This document shows, piece after piece, positions 1-11,668 of a DNA stretch of 64,000 bases. The stretch comes from Eriocheir sinensis. Lineage: Eukaryota > Arthropoda > Malacostraca > Decapoda > Varunidae. The number at the start of each line of letters is the position of its first letter. Position 1 is the first letter of the stretch. The notes beneath the pieces are model-generated. The model had not been told where the DNA came from and did no database searches. It worked only from the letters and a program-made list of their open reading frames with translations. Position numbers and translations under genes: made by a program. The stretch is from positions 8,059,110 to 8,123,109 of the forward strand of contig NC_066518.1 of the NCBI RefSeq assembly GCF_024679095.1. The letters are read 5' to 3'.

Positions 1-725
<725 letters not shown>

Positions 726-904
726 CTTCCTGAAGCCAGCCGTCACACCCCTGTTCTCGTCCCTTTCCTTAATCCTCTAGTCTCCCCTTCCCCTCCCTTC
801 CCCTACGGCTCATCGCTTCCCCTTTACATTCCCACACCATTATTCACTCATTCGTATTACACATTACGCACGAATTTGGTTATAGCGATGCGCATTTGTT
901 TTTG

Positions 905-1125
905 CTAAGGTCCATATTCCCAAACATTTCAGGGCTCATACACTCCTAGTTAATCAGGCTTTCGTGGAGGTTGTTTGGGTATTTCCATGGGTAGTTTTAT
1001 GAGCCTAATGAAACGTTTAACAAGGCTTCTGCACTATGTATGTGAAAGCACTCATTAGAACCCGACATCTCCATTCGTGGCCTTTGGATATATTTGTTGT
1101 GAGAGCCGAAAGTGTCTGAGAATAC
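905..1125 (+). mobile_element. Dispersed repeat family B, copy 1
   Basis: This stretch aligns by eye with 11075-11285 in the same orientation over about 210 bp. Shared blocks in order are a CA.ACATTTC block, GGCTTTCG, TTTCCA.G.GTAGTTTTATGA, CACTCATTAGAACC, a CCTTT(G/A)G(A/T) block and GAAAGTGTCT. No terminal repeats, tail or open frame are visible, so the class (degenerate SINE, LINE fragment or MITE remnant) cannot be fixed. Confidence 0.75.
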
Positions 1126-1249
1126 ATGCCTAATAACAGTCAAACTTACTAGTGATTAAAAACTCCTAAGATGAAGACAAAAGGAACGTAAATTGAATGA
1201 GATCTCAATGTAACAAGTAAACAAGTAATTAATGATACAGGTGGCAACC

Positions 1250-2000
1250 GGTAGGGGGGGGAGGTAGTGTTAATAGGTTAGCTTAGGTTGGGTTAAGTTC
1301 TGATGGGGAAGACGAGGGAAAGGGAAGTAATATGAGTTGGTAGGCTGGGTTAGGTTAAGTTCGATTAGGTTAGGTAAGGATAGGTTAGCTTAGGTTAGGT
1401 TAGGTTGTGATGGGAAAGACGAGGAAAAGGGAAGTCATATGAGTAAGTTAGGTTAAGTTCGGGTAGGTTAGGTTGTGATGGGAAAGACGAGGAAAAGGGA
1501 AGTCATATGAGTAAGTTAGGTTAAGTTCGGGTAGGTTAGGTTAGGTTAGGTTGTGATGGGTAAGACGAGGAAAAGGGAAGTCATATGAGTAAGTTAGGTT
1601 AAGTTCGGGTAGGTTAGTTTAGGTTAGGTTGTGATGGGTAAGACGGGAAAGGGAAGTAATACGAGTAGGTAGGCTAGGTTAGGTTAAGTTCGGTTAGGTC
1701 AGGTTAGGATAGGTTAGCTTAGGTTAAGTTGTGATACGGGAGACGAAGGAAAGGGAGGTCATATGAGTTGGTGGCTAGGTTAGGTTAGGTTAGGTTAGGT
1801 TAGGTTAGGTTAGGTTAGGTGGTGATACGGAAGACGAGGGAAAGGGAGGTCATATGAGTTGGTGGCTAGGTTAGGTTAGGTTAGGTTAGGTTAGGTTAGG
1901 TTAGGTTAGGTTGTGATACGGAAGACGAGGGAAAGGGAGGTCATATGAGTTGGTGGCTAGGTTAGGTTAGGTTAGGATAGATTAAGTTAAGCTATGATGG
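1250..2000 (+). repeat. TTAGG-bearing minisatellite (interstitial telomere-like)
   Basis: Nine occurrences of a spacer beginning TGATGGGAAAGACGAGG or a close variant start at about 1301, 1408, 1476, 1554, 1632, 1732, 1823, 1914 and 1995, giving unit lengths of 68-107 bp. Each spacer also carries GGGAAGTCATATGAGT or a variant and is separated from the next by a variable block of TTAGG-type pentamers. The longest uninterrupted pentamer runs are nine copies at 1776-1820 and nine at 1867-1911. TTAGG is the usual arthropod telomere repeat. Length variation lies almost entirely in the pentamer block. Confidence 0.92.
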
Positions 2001-2188
2001 GGAAGACAAGATGTAGAGGAGATAATATTACCAAATAGTACAATGCTAAAAATGCACTTGGTACGTATATATAAAATTTGTTACATTCGGCGTGTTGGTG
2101 ATAGCAATAAAACGTTGAATTATTTGCTTGTGCCAGTATATAGCGATTTCCCAGGCATGCGTAATATTGTAAGTTACCATCAACGACA

Positions 2189-2190
<2 letters not shown>

Positions 2191-2272
<82 letters not shown>
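2191..2272. repeat. (CT)n microsatellite, 82 bp
   Basis: Pure CT run. It ends at a short unique spacer of about 77 bp that separates it from the next CT run. Confidence 0.97.
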
Positions 2273-2277
<5 letters not shown>

Positions 2278-2345
2278 ACAATTAATGTTATAACCACCAC
2301 CATCACAAAAACTCTCACCACCACAAAATATATGTCTAAGCCAGT

Positions 2346-2349
<4 letters not shown>

Positions 2350-2419
<70 letters not shown>
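2350..2419. repeat. (CT)n microsatellite, 70 bp
   Basis: Pure CT run, the second of a pair with 2191-2272. It passes directly into C-rich pyrimidine DNA. Confidence 0.97.
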
Positions 2420-2422
<3 letters not shown>

Positions 2423-2710
2423 CCCCTCCGCCTTCTCACCCCTTCCCTTCCTTCCTTCCCTTGCCCCCCCCTCACTTCCGTTCCCCTTCCTTCCCCTTCC
2501 CTCCTCTCCTGTCCCCTCCCATTCCCTCTACTCCCATCCCCATCACTCCCATACCATCATGCCCTCCCTTCCCCTCACCTTACATCCCATCCCTTCACCT
2601 CCTTTCCCCTCACTTTACATCCCATCCCTTAAACTCCCTTCTCCACCCCTTCCCGTTCTCCTTCCCTCCACGCCTCAGCCCCCCCCATCCATGCCCCCAC
2701 GCCCATCCAC
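2420..2710. repeat. C-rich polypyrimidine tract with short direct repeats
   Basis: Nearly all C and T. A segment TTACATCCCATCCCTT occurs at about 2580 and again at about 2615, a 35-bp period. Open frames here are proline/serine-rich artefacts. Confidence 0.8.
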
Positions 2711-2864
2711 CAATTCGTTCCCGCCTCACGAATTTTGAAACGCCACAAACGCACATAAATATTAGTTCAGTTGTTGGTGGACGCGCGGCGGCTGATGAAT
2801 TGAGTGCACCAAAAACATTTCCAGGTATTCGACAAAAAAAAATAATACGACGACAACCGAGAAA
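2711..2864 (+). other. Unique segment with non-repetitive open frame
   Basis: A CpG-containing stretch that is open on the + strand. It translates to a mixed-composition peptide containing NISSVVGGRAAADELSAPKT before it enters a GA tract. The frame continues from the upstream polypyrimidine block and ends in low-complexity RE residues, so it has no credible start or end. It is probably chance and is kept only as a weak exon candidate. Confidence 0.2.
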
Positions 2865-3370
2865 CAGAGAGAGAGAGAGAGAGAGAGCAAGGGAGAGGGA
2901 GAGAATGAGAGAAAGCGAAGAAAGAAAAGGAAATAAGTAAGAAAAAAAAGGGAAATAAGGATGGGAAAAAAAGAAAAAAAGGAAATGAAAAAAGTAGGAG
3001 AAAAAAAGGATAAAGAAAAAAAAGAATGAGACGAGGTGAAGGTAAGGTAAAAAAAACGAATGGAAAGAAAAAGAAAAAAGAAGGAAAGGAGGAAAGCAGG
3101 AAAGAAGGAAGTGAGAAAGAACAAAAGAAAAGGATAAAGAAAAAAAAATGAGACTAGGAGAAAGAAAGGAAAAACAAACGAATGGAAAAAAAAGGAAAGG
3201 AGGAAAGCAGGAAAGAGGGAAGTAAGAAAGAACAAAAAAAGGAAGAAAAAAAAGGAATGAGACACGGAGAAAGAAAGGAAAAAAAAGAATGGAAAAAGAA
3301 AAAACAAGGAAAGCAGGAAAAAAGAGAAAGAACAAAAAAAAAAGATGACGAAACAAAAGAATAAGACTAG
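2865..3370. repeat. Purine/A-rich tandem array, about 110-120 bp units
   Basis: After a short GA run (2865-2887), an A/G-rich unit marked by AATGAGAC starts at about 3025, 3147 and 3256, with a degenerate AATAAGAC at about 3360. Each unit also holds GGAAAGGAGGAAAGCAGG. The open frames on either strand are low complexity. Confidence 0.8.
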
Positions 3371-3847
3371 CCATTTCTGTGATATATAAACGAAAAATAC
3401 ATACATATAGACAGACACGGAATATACTGAACATACAGTTAACAAATACACAAACAAACAAACAACGTCTATTATTATCCTGTACTAAAAAGAAAACATT
3501 AGGCCTTCCCCCCTTCCCCCCCCCCCCTCCCATAAATAAAATAGGTAAGAAATGTGTTTTGGAAGTAAGCGTCGTACGTTTCGCAAATATTATTATCGAG
3601 GGGTTTAAGGGAAAAGTGCAGTACCATTTTTTATATATAACTCGTGCATACAGTTTTAATTATTGTGACCCATAATCCCTTACCCCCCCCCACCCCCCCA
3701 CACACACACACAGGCTTCGGAAGTAAGTGATGTGTGTTCGTGCGTTACGGTAAAAAAAAAAGTATAGTATATGGAGGTCTAAAGGAAATTATCGTACGCG
3801 TTGCTTCGGGGACTAATACTGCGCGAATTATTCCAAGCAACTAAAAT
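3371..3847. other. Unique non-coding segment with C-runs
   Basis: Mixed sequence with poly-C/CA stretches at about 3499-3530 and 3683-3712. I see no gene or tandem structure. Confidence 0.5.
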
Positions 3848-4675
3848 AATGTGCTTCGAGAATTGCTTTAGAATGAACGCCTCGCTATATAAAAAATGAC
3901 TTAGGTGTGAGGAATAAGCACGGATACAAGAAAAATGTGCTTGGAGATTTATATTGGCAAGTGGACTTCGCTTATTGTCTTTGCACTTATATAAAAAAAA
4001 GAAGAAAAAAAGGCTTGTTATTGAAATGAGAGGAATAAACAGAGATACGAAAATATGTGCTTAGAGATTATATTGGCATGTGTGTTTTGCTTATGTCTAT
4101 GCACTTAACATAAAAGAAGAAAAAAAAGGCTTGTTATTGAAGTGAGAGGAATGAACAGATACGAAAATATGTGCTTAGAGATTTATATAGGCAAGTGGAC
4201 TTCGCTTATTATGTCTTTGCACTTAATATACAAAAAGAAAAAAAAAAGACTGGCGTTGTTGAACTGAGATAAATAAACAGGGATAAAAAAAATGTTCTTA
4301 GAGATTTATATTGGCATGAGTACCTCGCTAATTATGTCTATGCACTTAATATACAAAAAGAAAAAAATAGATTGCCGTTGTTGAAGGGAAAGGAATAAAA
4401 ACGAATACAAAAAAATGTCCTTAAGGGATTTTATGTTGGCATGAGTACCTCGCTAATTATGTCTATGCACTTAATTTACAAGAAAAAAAAAAGATTGCCG
4501 TTGTTGAAGGGAAAGGAATAAAAACGAATACAAAAAAATGTCGTTAAGGGATTTTATGTTGGCATGAGTACCTCGTTAATTATATCTATGCACTTAATAT
4601 AAAAAAAAAAAAAACGTCCGTTGTTTGAGTGAGAGGAAAAAACACGAATACAAAAAAAAATATAAAAAAAAAAAC
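3848..4675 (+). repeat. Tandem array, 118-125 bp unit, about 6.5 copies
   Basis: The marker TGCACTTA occurs at 3982, 4100, 4218, 4341, 4466 and 4589, giving steps of 118, 118, 123, 125 and 123. Each unit also has GTGCTTAGAGATTTATATTGG or a variant, a CTTCGCTTATTATGTCT-like stretch, an A-rich block and GTTGTTGAA plus GAGGAATAAA. A partial unit opens the array at about 3848. Length differences are mostly in the A-runs. There is no coding potential. Confidence 0.92.
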
Positions 4676-4759
4676 GAGGATGATATAGAATCCATATTTC
4701 AGAGTCTCCAATCGAGGGAATAAATCAAACTCCTGACGTGTTCATCGTTCAATTTATCA

Positions 4760-5226
4760 TCACGTTCGTTGTAGAAATAAAAAAAAGAAACGTTGCAGTG
4801 TTATGAAATGCATATATATAAATCATGAAGTAAATAAACAAACAAAACTAAATGAAGTGGAAAAAATACGATGCAGCAACAATATTTAAACGTATCCTGA
4901 ACAGCGAATAAAAAGTAATGCATAAAATAGGTATTCCGCAGTGCTACGAAATGGGAAAATAAATCATGAAGGAAATAAGCAAATAAAATTAAATGAAGTG
5001 AAAATTATATGAAACTGCTGCCATAGTGTTTTAATGTCTCCTGAACAGTAAACAAATAAAAGGGAAAAATACACAGCAAAAACAATACTTCCGATAATAT
5101 TAATATGCAAAAAATAAATCACCAAAAAAAATGAACAAATAAAATAAAGTGAAGTAAAAATATGAAGCTGCAACAATCCTCTTTTTGTCTCCTAAAAAAA
5201 ATAGACAAAACAAAAATATCACTTCC

Positions 5227-5290
<64 letters not shown>

Positions 5291-5400
5291 TGCAAAAATA
5301 AAGCAGTAAATAAAAATAAAATAAACGAGGAGAAAAAAATATGAAACAGTAACCATCACCTTTTAACGTCTTCTGAACAGTAAACAACAACACCAAAAAA
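4760..5400 (+). repeat. Tandem array, about 145-bp unit, 4 copies
   Basis: The marker CCTGAACAG or a variant falls at about 4896, 5040, 5191 and 5372. Units share AAATGAAGTG, a TATGAA.C.GC.AC block and A-rich spacers. The last interval (181 bp) is longer because it carries the AAT expansion at 5227-5290. The array lies directly after the 118-125-bp array but has an unrelated unit. Confidence 0.85.
5227..5290. repeat. (AAT)n microsatellite, 64 bp
   Basis: A pure AAT/ATA run inside one unit of the 145-bp array. Its position corresponds to a short CCGATAATATTAATATGC sequence in the preceding unit, so it looks like a local expansion of an AT-rich spot. Confidence 0.97.
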
Positions 5401-5459
5401 TAAAAACACAACAACAAAAATAACGATACTATCAATAATAGCAATGCACTTAACCCTTT

Positions 5460-5590
5460 GAGAGAGAGAGAGAGAGAGAGAGAAAAAACGGGCGTCACTT
5501 TACAATGTGCCGCTGTATATATTATTTCAAACACGGAACACCAAGCCGAGAGAGAGAGATAGAGAGGTAGAGGTAGAGAGAGAGAGAGAG
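5460..5590. repeat. Two short (GA)n tracts
   Basis: GA runs at about 5460-5483 and 5550-5590 flank a short unique segment. The second is interrupted by AT and GGTA. Confidence 0.9.
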
Positions 5591-5873
5591 AATTCAATCA
5601 CGCTAATACTAAAAGAAAGGTGATGACTCGCACTAATTAAACGCCCGGTTATTAGTGCTCCAGCTCGGCCTCTGTTCAACACGTAACGGTATGGTAATGC
5701 TGACGCGTCGACCTGTACTGGACGCGCCGGCGGGGATCGAACTGAGTGGGTAATGCGATATATGGGGAGCTTAAAAGGTTTATATATTACGTTTATTTAT
5801 TAATGGAGGGGTTTCCGCCACAGTGTTGAGGTGGAGTAGTTGTGGGGGAGGAGGAGAGTCTCTGTGTGTGTGT
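5591..5873. other. Unique segment with an isolated B-box-like motif
   Basis: Mixed, locally CpG-rich DNA. Its complement holds AGTTCGATCCCCGCC at about 5732-5746, a good match to an RNA polymerase III B box. I see no A box at a usable distance, so a tRNA or SINE is not supported. Confidence 0.4.
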
Positions 5874-6737
<864 letters not shown>

Positions 6738-6820
<83 letters not shown>

Positions 6821-6833
6821 GTTAGGTAGTTGG

Positions 6834-6867
<34 letters not shown>
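6738..6867. repeat. (CT)n tract plus (AC)n tract
   Basis: CT run 6738-6818 and AC run 6837-6867, separated by 18 bp of unique sequence. Confidence 0.97.
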
Positions 6868-6868
<1 letters not shown>

Positions 6869-7029
6869 TTTTAATCAACACGTACACACGCTTCCCTCCG
6901 AGAGCCTTGAGTTGAGCGACCACTGCACTTTTATGAGGCTGAGGAGGAGGTGCGAGAGAGGCTTGAGGAGGAGGAGGAGGAGGAGGAGGAAGGGCCGGAG
7001 AAGCACGAAGACTGAAGAGGAGGAAGTAT

Positions 7030-7068
<39 letters not shown>

Positions 7069-7740
7069 AAAGAAAGAATCAAAAGAAAGACAGAAAGAAT
7101 GAATGAAAGAAAAAGAAAGAAAAGAAAACGAAAAAAATAGTGGAGAGAGAAGGGGTGGAGGGGGGGGGGGCATTGGTAAGGTGGAACTCCAAGGTCTTAA
7201 AGGACATGATGTGGAGGAGAGGTGAAGACGTGGAGGAATGGTTGGGAGGTGGAATACAAGAAGGTGGAGAGAAAGGACGTGTGAATGGGTGTGGAGGTGG
7301 TGGTGGTGGTGGTGGTGGTGGTGGTGGTATGGGTGAGAAGACTTGAGGAAAAGAGATGGAGGAGGAGGAAAATAGGTATACGATAACGATTGATTGTGGT
7401 AAGGAAGAATAAGAAAAAGAACAAGAAGAACAAGAAAACATAAGCGGCAACAGAAAGAAAAAAAAGATGGAAAAAAACTAGAACAAAAGACTAAAAAAAA
7501 AATACGAACCAGAACATGAAAGACGAGGAGACAACTTGAAAATGAAAAGAAGGTGGATGAAACCGAAAAAAAAAAGAAGGATGCGGAGGCGAAGGAGGTC
7601 GACGAGGAGGAGAAAGAAGAGGAAGAAGAGGCGGGGGAGGAGGAGGAGAAGAAGGAGGAAGAGGGAGGAGGCGTTCAGCAGTCCACAGCTCACCTCACAC
7701 CTCAAGGGGGCGCGCTGGGTCCTTCGTCGCGGGGGTCGTA
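6868..7740. other. Purine-rich block with GAG, GA and GGT tracts
   Basis: A mostly A/G + strand with GAG repeats at about 6963-6991, GA at 7033-7066, GGT at 7296-7328 and dense GAGGAG/GAAGAA runs at 7536-7670. Open frames on both strands are R/E/K-rich or S/F/P-rich low complexity. The final 70 bp are GC-rich and unique. Confidence 0.8.
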
Positions 7741-7937
7741 AACTTGAAAACACACAAAACACACTTGTCATGCAGGGGAGCGCACGTGGGGGGCGGGGGG
7801 GGCTTGGGGGGCGAGGGAAGTGATGATAACCTTGAGGGAATATATATACAAGGGGTGGTGGGGGGGACTCATGGGGGGAGGAGGGGAGGGGGGAGAAATG
7901 ATGTGCCAAGAGAGGGAGGCGATAAGAGTCATAGAGA

Positions 7938-7939
<2 letters not shown>
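7741..7939. other. G-rich unique segment
   Basis: Contains several runs of four to eight G, for example around 7787-7815 and 7855-7895. It could form G-quadruplexes on the + strand. No gene is visible. Confidence 0.5.
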
Positions 7940-7998
<59 letters not shown>

Positions 7999-8011
7999 CA
8001 CACACACACAC
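7940..8011. repeat. (AC)n microsatellite with one interruption
   Basis: AC run 7940-7995 continues after a GGAC interruption to 8011. Confidence 0.97.
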
Positions 8012-8358
8012 GAGATACATGCTAGAATTACACTGTTTATGCCATGCTACGTGAGAGCTTTGTACATTAACCTCACCGACCGACCTGCCTACCTCCACCT
8101 GCCAGCCTCCTCCTACATGTCTAGCCACCTGCCTGCTTGTCCTGCCTGCTTGCCTGCTCCGTGGTTTATTATGCGTTGAGTTAGGTGCGTGCTCTTTCCC
8201 TGCTCATTCTTTCCTTGTCTCTCTGTTCTGTGTTACAAGTTGCCGTGAGATACAAATTTTTCCACCCAGCCTCTTCTCCAATACTTCAATTTGTGGCCAC
8301 TTTGTTTTATCTTTATTTCTACTTCCTGCCTTGTCTTGTCGTGGCATCCTTATATATT
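8012..8358. other. Unique non-coding segment
   Basis: Includes a short stretch of imperfect CCTGCCTGCTTG repeats at about 8085-8160. Otherwise I see nothing. Confidence 0.5.
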
Positions 8359-8475
8359 TTTTACAGCAAGGGAGGCAGCTCGAGGGCAAAAAATAAATAC
8401 AAAAAATAACACAAAAGGCCGCTAGACGCTACTCCCGAAAAAGAGAAAAGAATGAGGCCAGTTTAAGAGGCCACT
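8359..8475 (-). mobile_element. Hairpin-tailed retroposon family A, copy 1
   Basis: The complement matches the family seen at 19074, 30040 and 56749. The hairpin arms lie at 8417-8436 and 8370-8387 (left and right arms in element sense), followed in element sense by CTTGCTGTA and an A-rich tail at 8345-8364. This is the most diverged of the six copies: the left arm reads GGAGTAGC rather than GGAGCAGC, still able to pair through a G-U wobble. The 5' part beyond about 8475 is not recognisable. Confidence 0.75.
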
Positions 8476-8709
8476 TTGATATATTGATTTTACTACTCTT
8501 ATTTTTGGTGAAATATTCAATTCCTCAGCGGGCAGAAACGTATGCAGCTTTTTCTTCTCCTTTAGTCTCTGTTTATCTATCGCAGAAAAATCTACAGCCT
8601 CGCTTTCTGACAAATAAGGTCACAGTTTTATATAAGATTTCTTTGGGAGGTGGCGAGCCTAGCAAGAGAGCCTCCAACCCGGGTTATCGTTCCTTCCTTC
8701 ACCAGTGTC
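8476..8709. other. Unique non-coding segment
   Basis: Mixed composition leading into the 25-bp array. No recognised feature. Confidence 0.5.
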
Positions 8710-9680
8710 CTTTTTCCCCTCCCTTTCTCCATCCCTTTTTCCCCTCCCTTTCTCCATCCCTTTTTCCCCTCCCTTTCTTCATCCCTTTTTCCCCTCCCTT
8801 TCTTCATCCCTTTTTCCCCTCCCTTTCTCCATCCCTTTTCCCCTCCCTTTCTTCATCCTTTTTTCCCCTCCCCTTTCTTCATCCCTTTTTCCCCTCCCTT
8901 TCTCCATCCCTTTTTCCCCTCCCTTTCTCCATCCCTTTTTCCCCTCCCTTTCTCCATCCCTTTTTCCCCTCCCTTTCTCCATCCCTTTTTCCCCTCCCTT
9001 TTTCCCCTCCCTTTCTCCATCCCTTTTTCCCTCCCTTTCTCCATCCCTTTTCCCTCCTTTCTTCATCCTTTTCCCTCCTTTCTCAATCCCTTTTCCCCTC
9101 CCTTTCTTCATCCCTTTTTCCCTCCCTTTCTCCATCCTTTTCCCCTCCTTTCTTCATCCCTTTTCCCTCCCTTTCTCCATCCCTTTTCCCTCCTTTCTTC
9201 ATCCTTTTTCCTCCTTTCTTCATCCTTTTTCCCTCCTTTCTCCATCCCTTTTTCCCTCCTTTCTCCATCCCTTTTCCCTCCCTTTTCCATCCTTTTTCCC
9301 TCCTTTCTTCATACCTTTTTCCCTCCTTTCTCCATCCCTTTTTCCCTCCTTTCTCCATCCTTTTCCCTCCCTTTCTTCATCTCTTTTCCCCTCCTTTCTT
9401 CATACCTTTTCCCTCCTTTCTCCATCCCTTTTCCCTCCTTTCTCCATCCTTTTCCCTCCTTTCTCCATCCCTTTTTCCCTCCTTTCTTCATCCCTTTTTC
9501 CCTCCTTTCTTCATCCCTTTTTCCCTCCTTTCTCCTCCTTTTTCCTTCCTTTCTTCATCCCTTTTCCCTCCTTTCTTCATCCCTTTTTCCCCTCCCTTTC
9601 TTCATCCCTTTTTCCCCTCCCTTTCTCCCTCCCTTTTTCCCCTCCCTTTCTTCATTCCTTTTTTCCCACCTTTTCCATCT
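8710..9680. repeat. 25-bp pyrimidine minisatellite, about 40 copies
   Basis: The unit is TTTTTCCCCTCCCTTTC followed by TCCATCCC or TTCATCCC. The first third is homogeneous with 25-bp units. Between about 9040 and 9590 most units shorten to 22-24 bp by losing a C or T, and the last few units return to 25 bp. The lack of purines other than the ATCC adenine makes all three + frames and several - frames open, giving long proline/phenylalanine/serine open frames that are artefacts. The array is a near-pure polypyrimidine/polypurine duplex of about 1 kb. Confidence 0.95.
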
Positions 9681-10370
9681 TACTACCTACAACGGTGTCC
9701 TTCTACTCCTTTTCCTAGCGGGTGAGCCTTCAAACCCCTATTCCTCTAGCAATGACCTTCTCCCCTTTCTTTCTTCATTCGTTTTTTCCCCTCTCTTCTC
9801 TTACTCTACTTCTTCACTCCATCTCACTACCTCCAATCGTGTGTCCTTTCCATCCTTGTTTCCCTCTCTCGAACGTCACACCTTCACCATTCTCCCTTTC
9901 ATCTTCTCCTATTTCCTAGATACTCTCTTCCTTCTTCTTGGCCTTCATTCATCCCTTCCTTCCCCCAGTGTTGTAGCCTCGCCCCTTCTTCCTCCTTCCT
10001 GCCCCTTCATTCCTCGCTTCCTCCTCCAACAGTGCCTCTTCGTCCACCCCTTCTTCCTCCTCCCTATCCCTTCATCCATCTCTTTCTCCACAAATAATGC
10101 CACCACATTCCCTCCTCTTTCCTGCCCTTCATCCATCCATCCTCATCCTTCTTCTACTGTAGTGTTGCCGCCTTCCCCTCACCCCTTCTTCCTTCCCCTT
10201 CATCCATCTCTCCCTCCTCCAGTGTTACCGCCTCACCCCTTCCCCCTTCAGCACTGCACCCTCGTCCATCCCTTGCCGCCTCACCCCTTCCCCCTCCAGC
10301 ACTGCACCCTCGCCCATCCCTCCTTCCTCCAGTGTTACCGCCTCGCACCTTCCCCCTCCACCACACCGCC
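9681..10370. repeat. C/T-rich degenerate repeat region
   Basis: Loosely repeating CAGTGTT(A/G)CCGCCTC and CCCTTCTTCCTCC blocks. A CCGCCTCACCCCTTCCCCC block occurs at 10228 and 10276 (48-bp step), and AGTGTTACCGCCTC at 10221 and 10331 (110-bp step). The long + frame running through it is a continuation of the array artefact. Confidence 0.7.
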
Positions 10371-10515
10371 GGCCACGTCACTGACAAGAGCCTGTTAGTA
10401 AGGCGCCGGGACACCTTGCAAGACGCCAACCACGCCGCCCTCCTGCCACCTGCCGCCTCTGCCGCCACCTCCGCCACCTCGACTCCCCTCAGTTATTACA
10501 TTCCTTCTTGACGTT
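10371..10515. other. GC-rich unique segment
   Basis: Short GC-rich, CpG-containing stretch. One + frame reads through it as a mixed peptide containing RRRDTLQDANHAALLPPAAS, and the - strand is open too. Openness on both strands points to GC composition rather than coding. No splice or start evidence is convincing. Confidence 0.25.
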
Positions 10516-10527
10516 CACACACACACA

Positions 10528-10594
<67 letters not shown>

Positions 10595-10664
10595 CAATAT
10601 ATCTTGTTTCTCCTCCACGACCTTCTATGCATGTATGTATGTATGTATGTGTGTATGTAGGTGT
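10516..10664. repeat. (AC)n tract and (ATGT)n tract
   Basis: AC run 10516-10592 with one early GAC interruption, then ATGT tetranucleotide repeats at about 10629-10664. Confidence 0.95.
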
Positions 10665-10770
10665 GTATGTGCGGACTCAGGCACATACACAGTCATACAA
10701 AAGGCTGTAAACAAGAATTACGTACATACACTCTCCGCTCATGCATATTAATTTAAAAAAAGACATCTGG

Positions 10771-10772
<2 letters not shown>

Positions 10773-10857
<85 letters not shown>
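10773..10857. repeat. (AC)n microsatellite, 85 bp
   Basis: Uninterrupted AC run. Confidence 0.98.
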
Positions 10858-10858
<1 letters not shown>

Positions 10859-11074
10859 TTTGCTCAAGAAAAACTACAGCAACTACGAGCAAGGTTTGTA
10901 ATTCGTCCTTTTTTATCTATTTTTTTTAGCATAATTGAATAGATTTATTAAAACTCCACTTGCCTGTACTTAACAAACTATAGATACAGTATATGCCTGT
11001 GCTTCTGTTTTCCGTTTCACTATCACACTTCTTCATTCATTTAACAAAATTATCAGGAGAGGACTGCCTGGGTC
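10858..11074. other. Unique AT-rich segment
   Basis: No repeat or gene signal. Confidence 0.5.
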
Positions 11075-11285
11075 GTATTATCAGACATTTCCCCGCCCAA
11101 GAACACCTATTTGACAAGGCTTTCGCAGGAGTTGTGGGCATTTCCAGGAGTAGTTTTATGACCCTGGTGGTAGTTTAACCCTTCCTCTGTACCATGAGCC
11201 TGAAAAACACTCATTAGAACCTGACTGATATCCCCCTTTGACCTTTAGAAATAGCTGATGTGAGAAGGGAAAGTGTCTTGTATTA
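11075..11285 (+). mobile_element. Dispersed repeat family B, copy 2
   Basis: Homologous to 905-1125 in the same orientation over about 210 bp, with substitutions and small indels. The best blocks are TTTCCAGGAGTAGTTTTATG at 11141-11160, CACTCATTAGAACC at about 11208 and GAAAGTGTCT at about 11268. No open frame is shared between the copies. Confidence 0.75.
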
Positions 11286-11630
11286 CCAGCCCCTCTCTTA
11301 GCCACTTCAAAAGCTTAACAGTTACCAGGACAAGTTCATACGTGAAGGGGCACACGCCTAACACAAGCGGCTCTTGTCTCCTGAATCCATAACTTCTCCT
11401 TGCTGTCAGACGTAACCGGATGTATTGTTGATTATGTATATTATGTGCATGCTTTCATTTACGCTAATAAACAAGAAATCAGACAACCAACTAATTACAC
11501 GAGAGAGAGAGAGAGAATATCACACTTCCCTTCGTCCCTCCCCACTCATTACTTAGTCACCCCGCCAGCACTCTCAGCGCCGCCGCCACCACATCCCTGC
11601 GACTTGTCAAAATAGGTTAGATCCTCCTCC

Positions 11631-11668
<38 letters not shown>

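Noticed and set aside
5725..5760. Possible tRNA or SINE on the minus strand (B-box AGTTCGATCCCCGCC)
   Set aside because: No A box within the usual distance upstream, and no cloverleaf pairing found by eye.
8484..10398. Open frames of 413, 582 and 337 codons on the + strand
   Set aside because: They run through the 25-bp pyrimidine minisatellite in all three frames at once and encode PF/LS repeats. Absence of purines removes stop codons.
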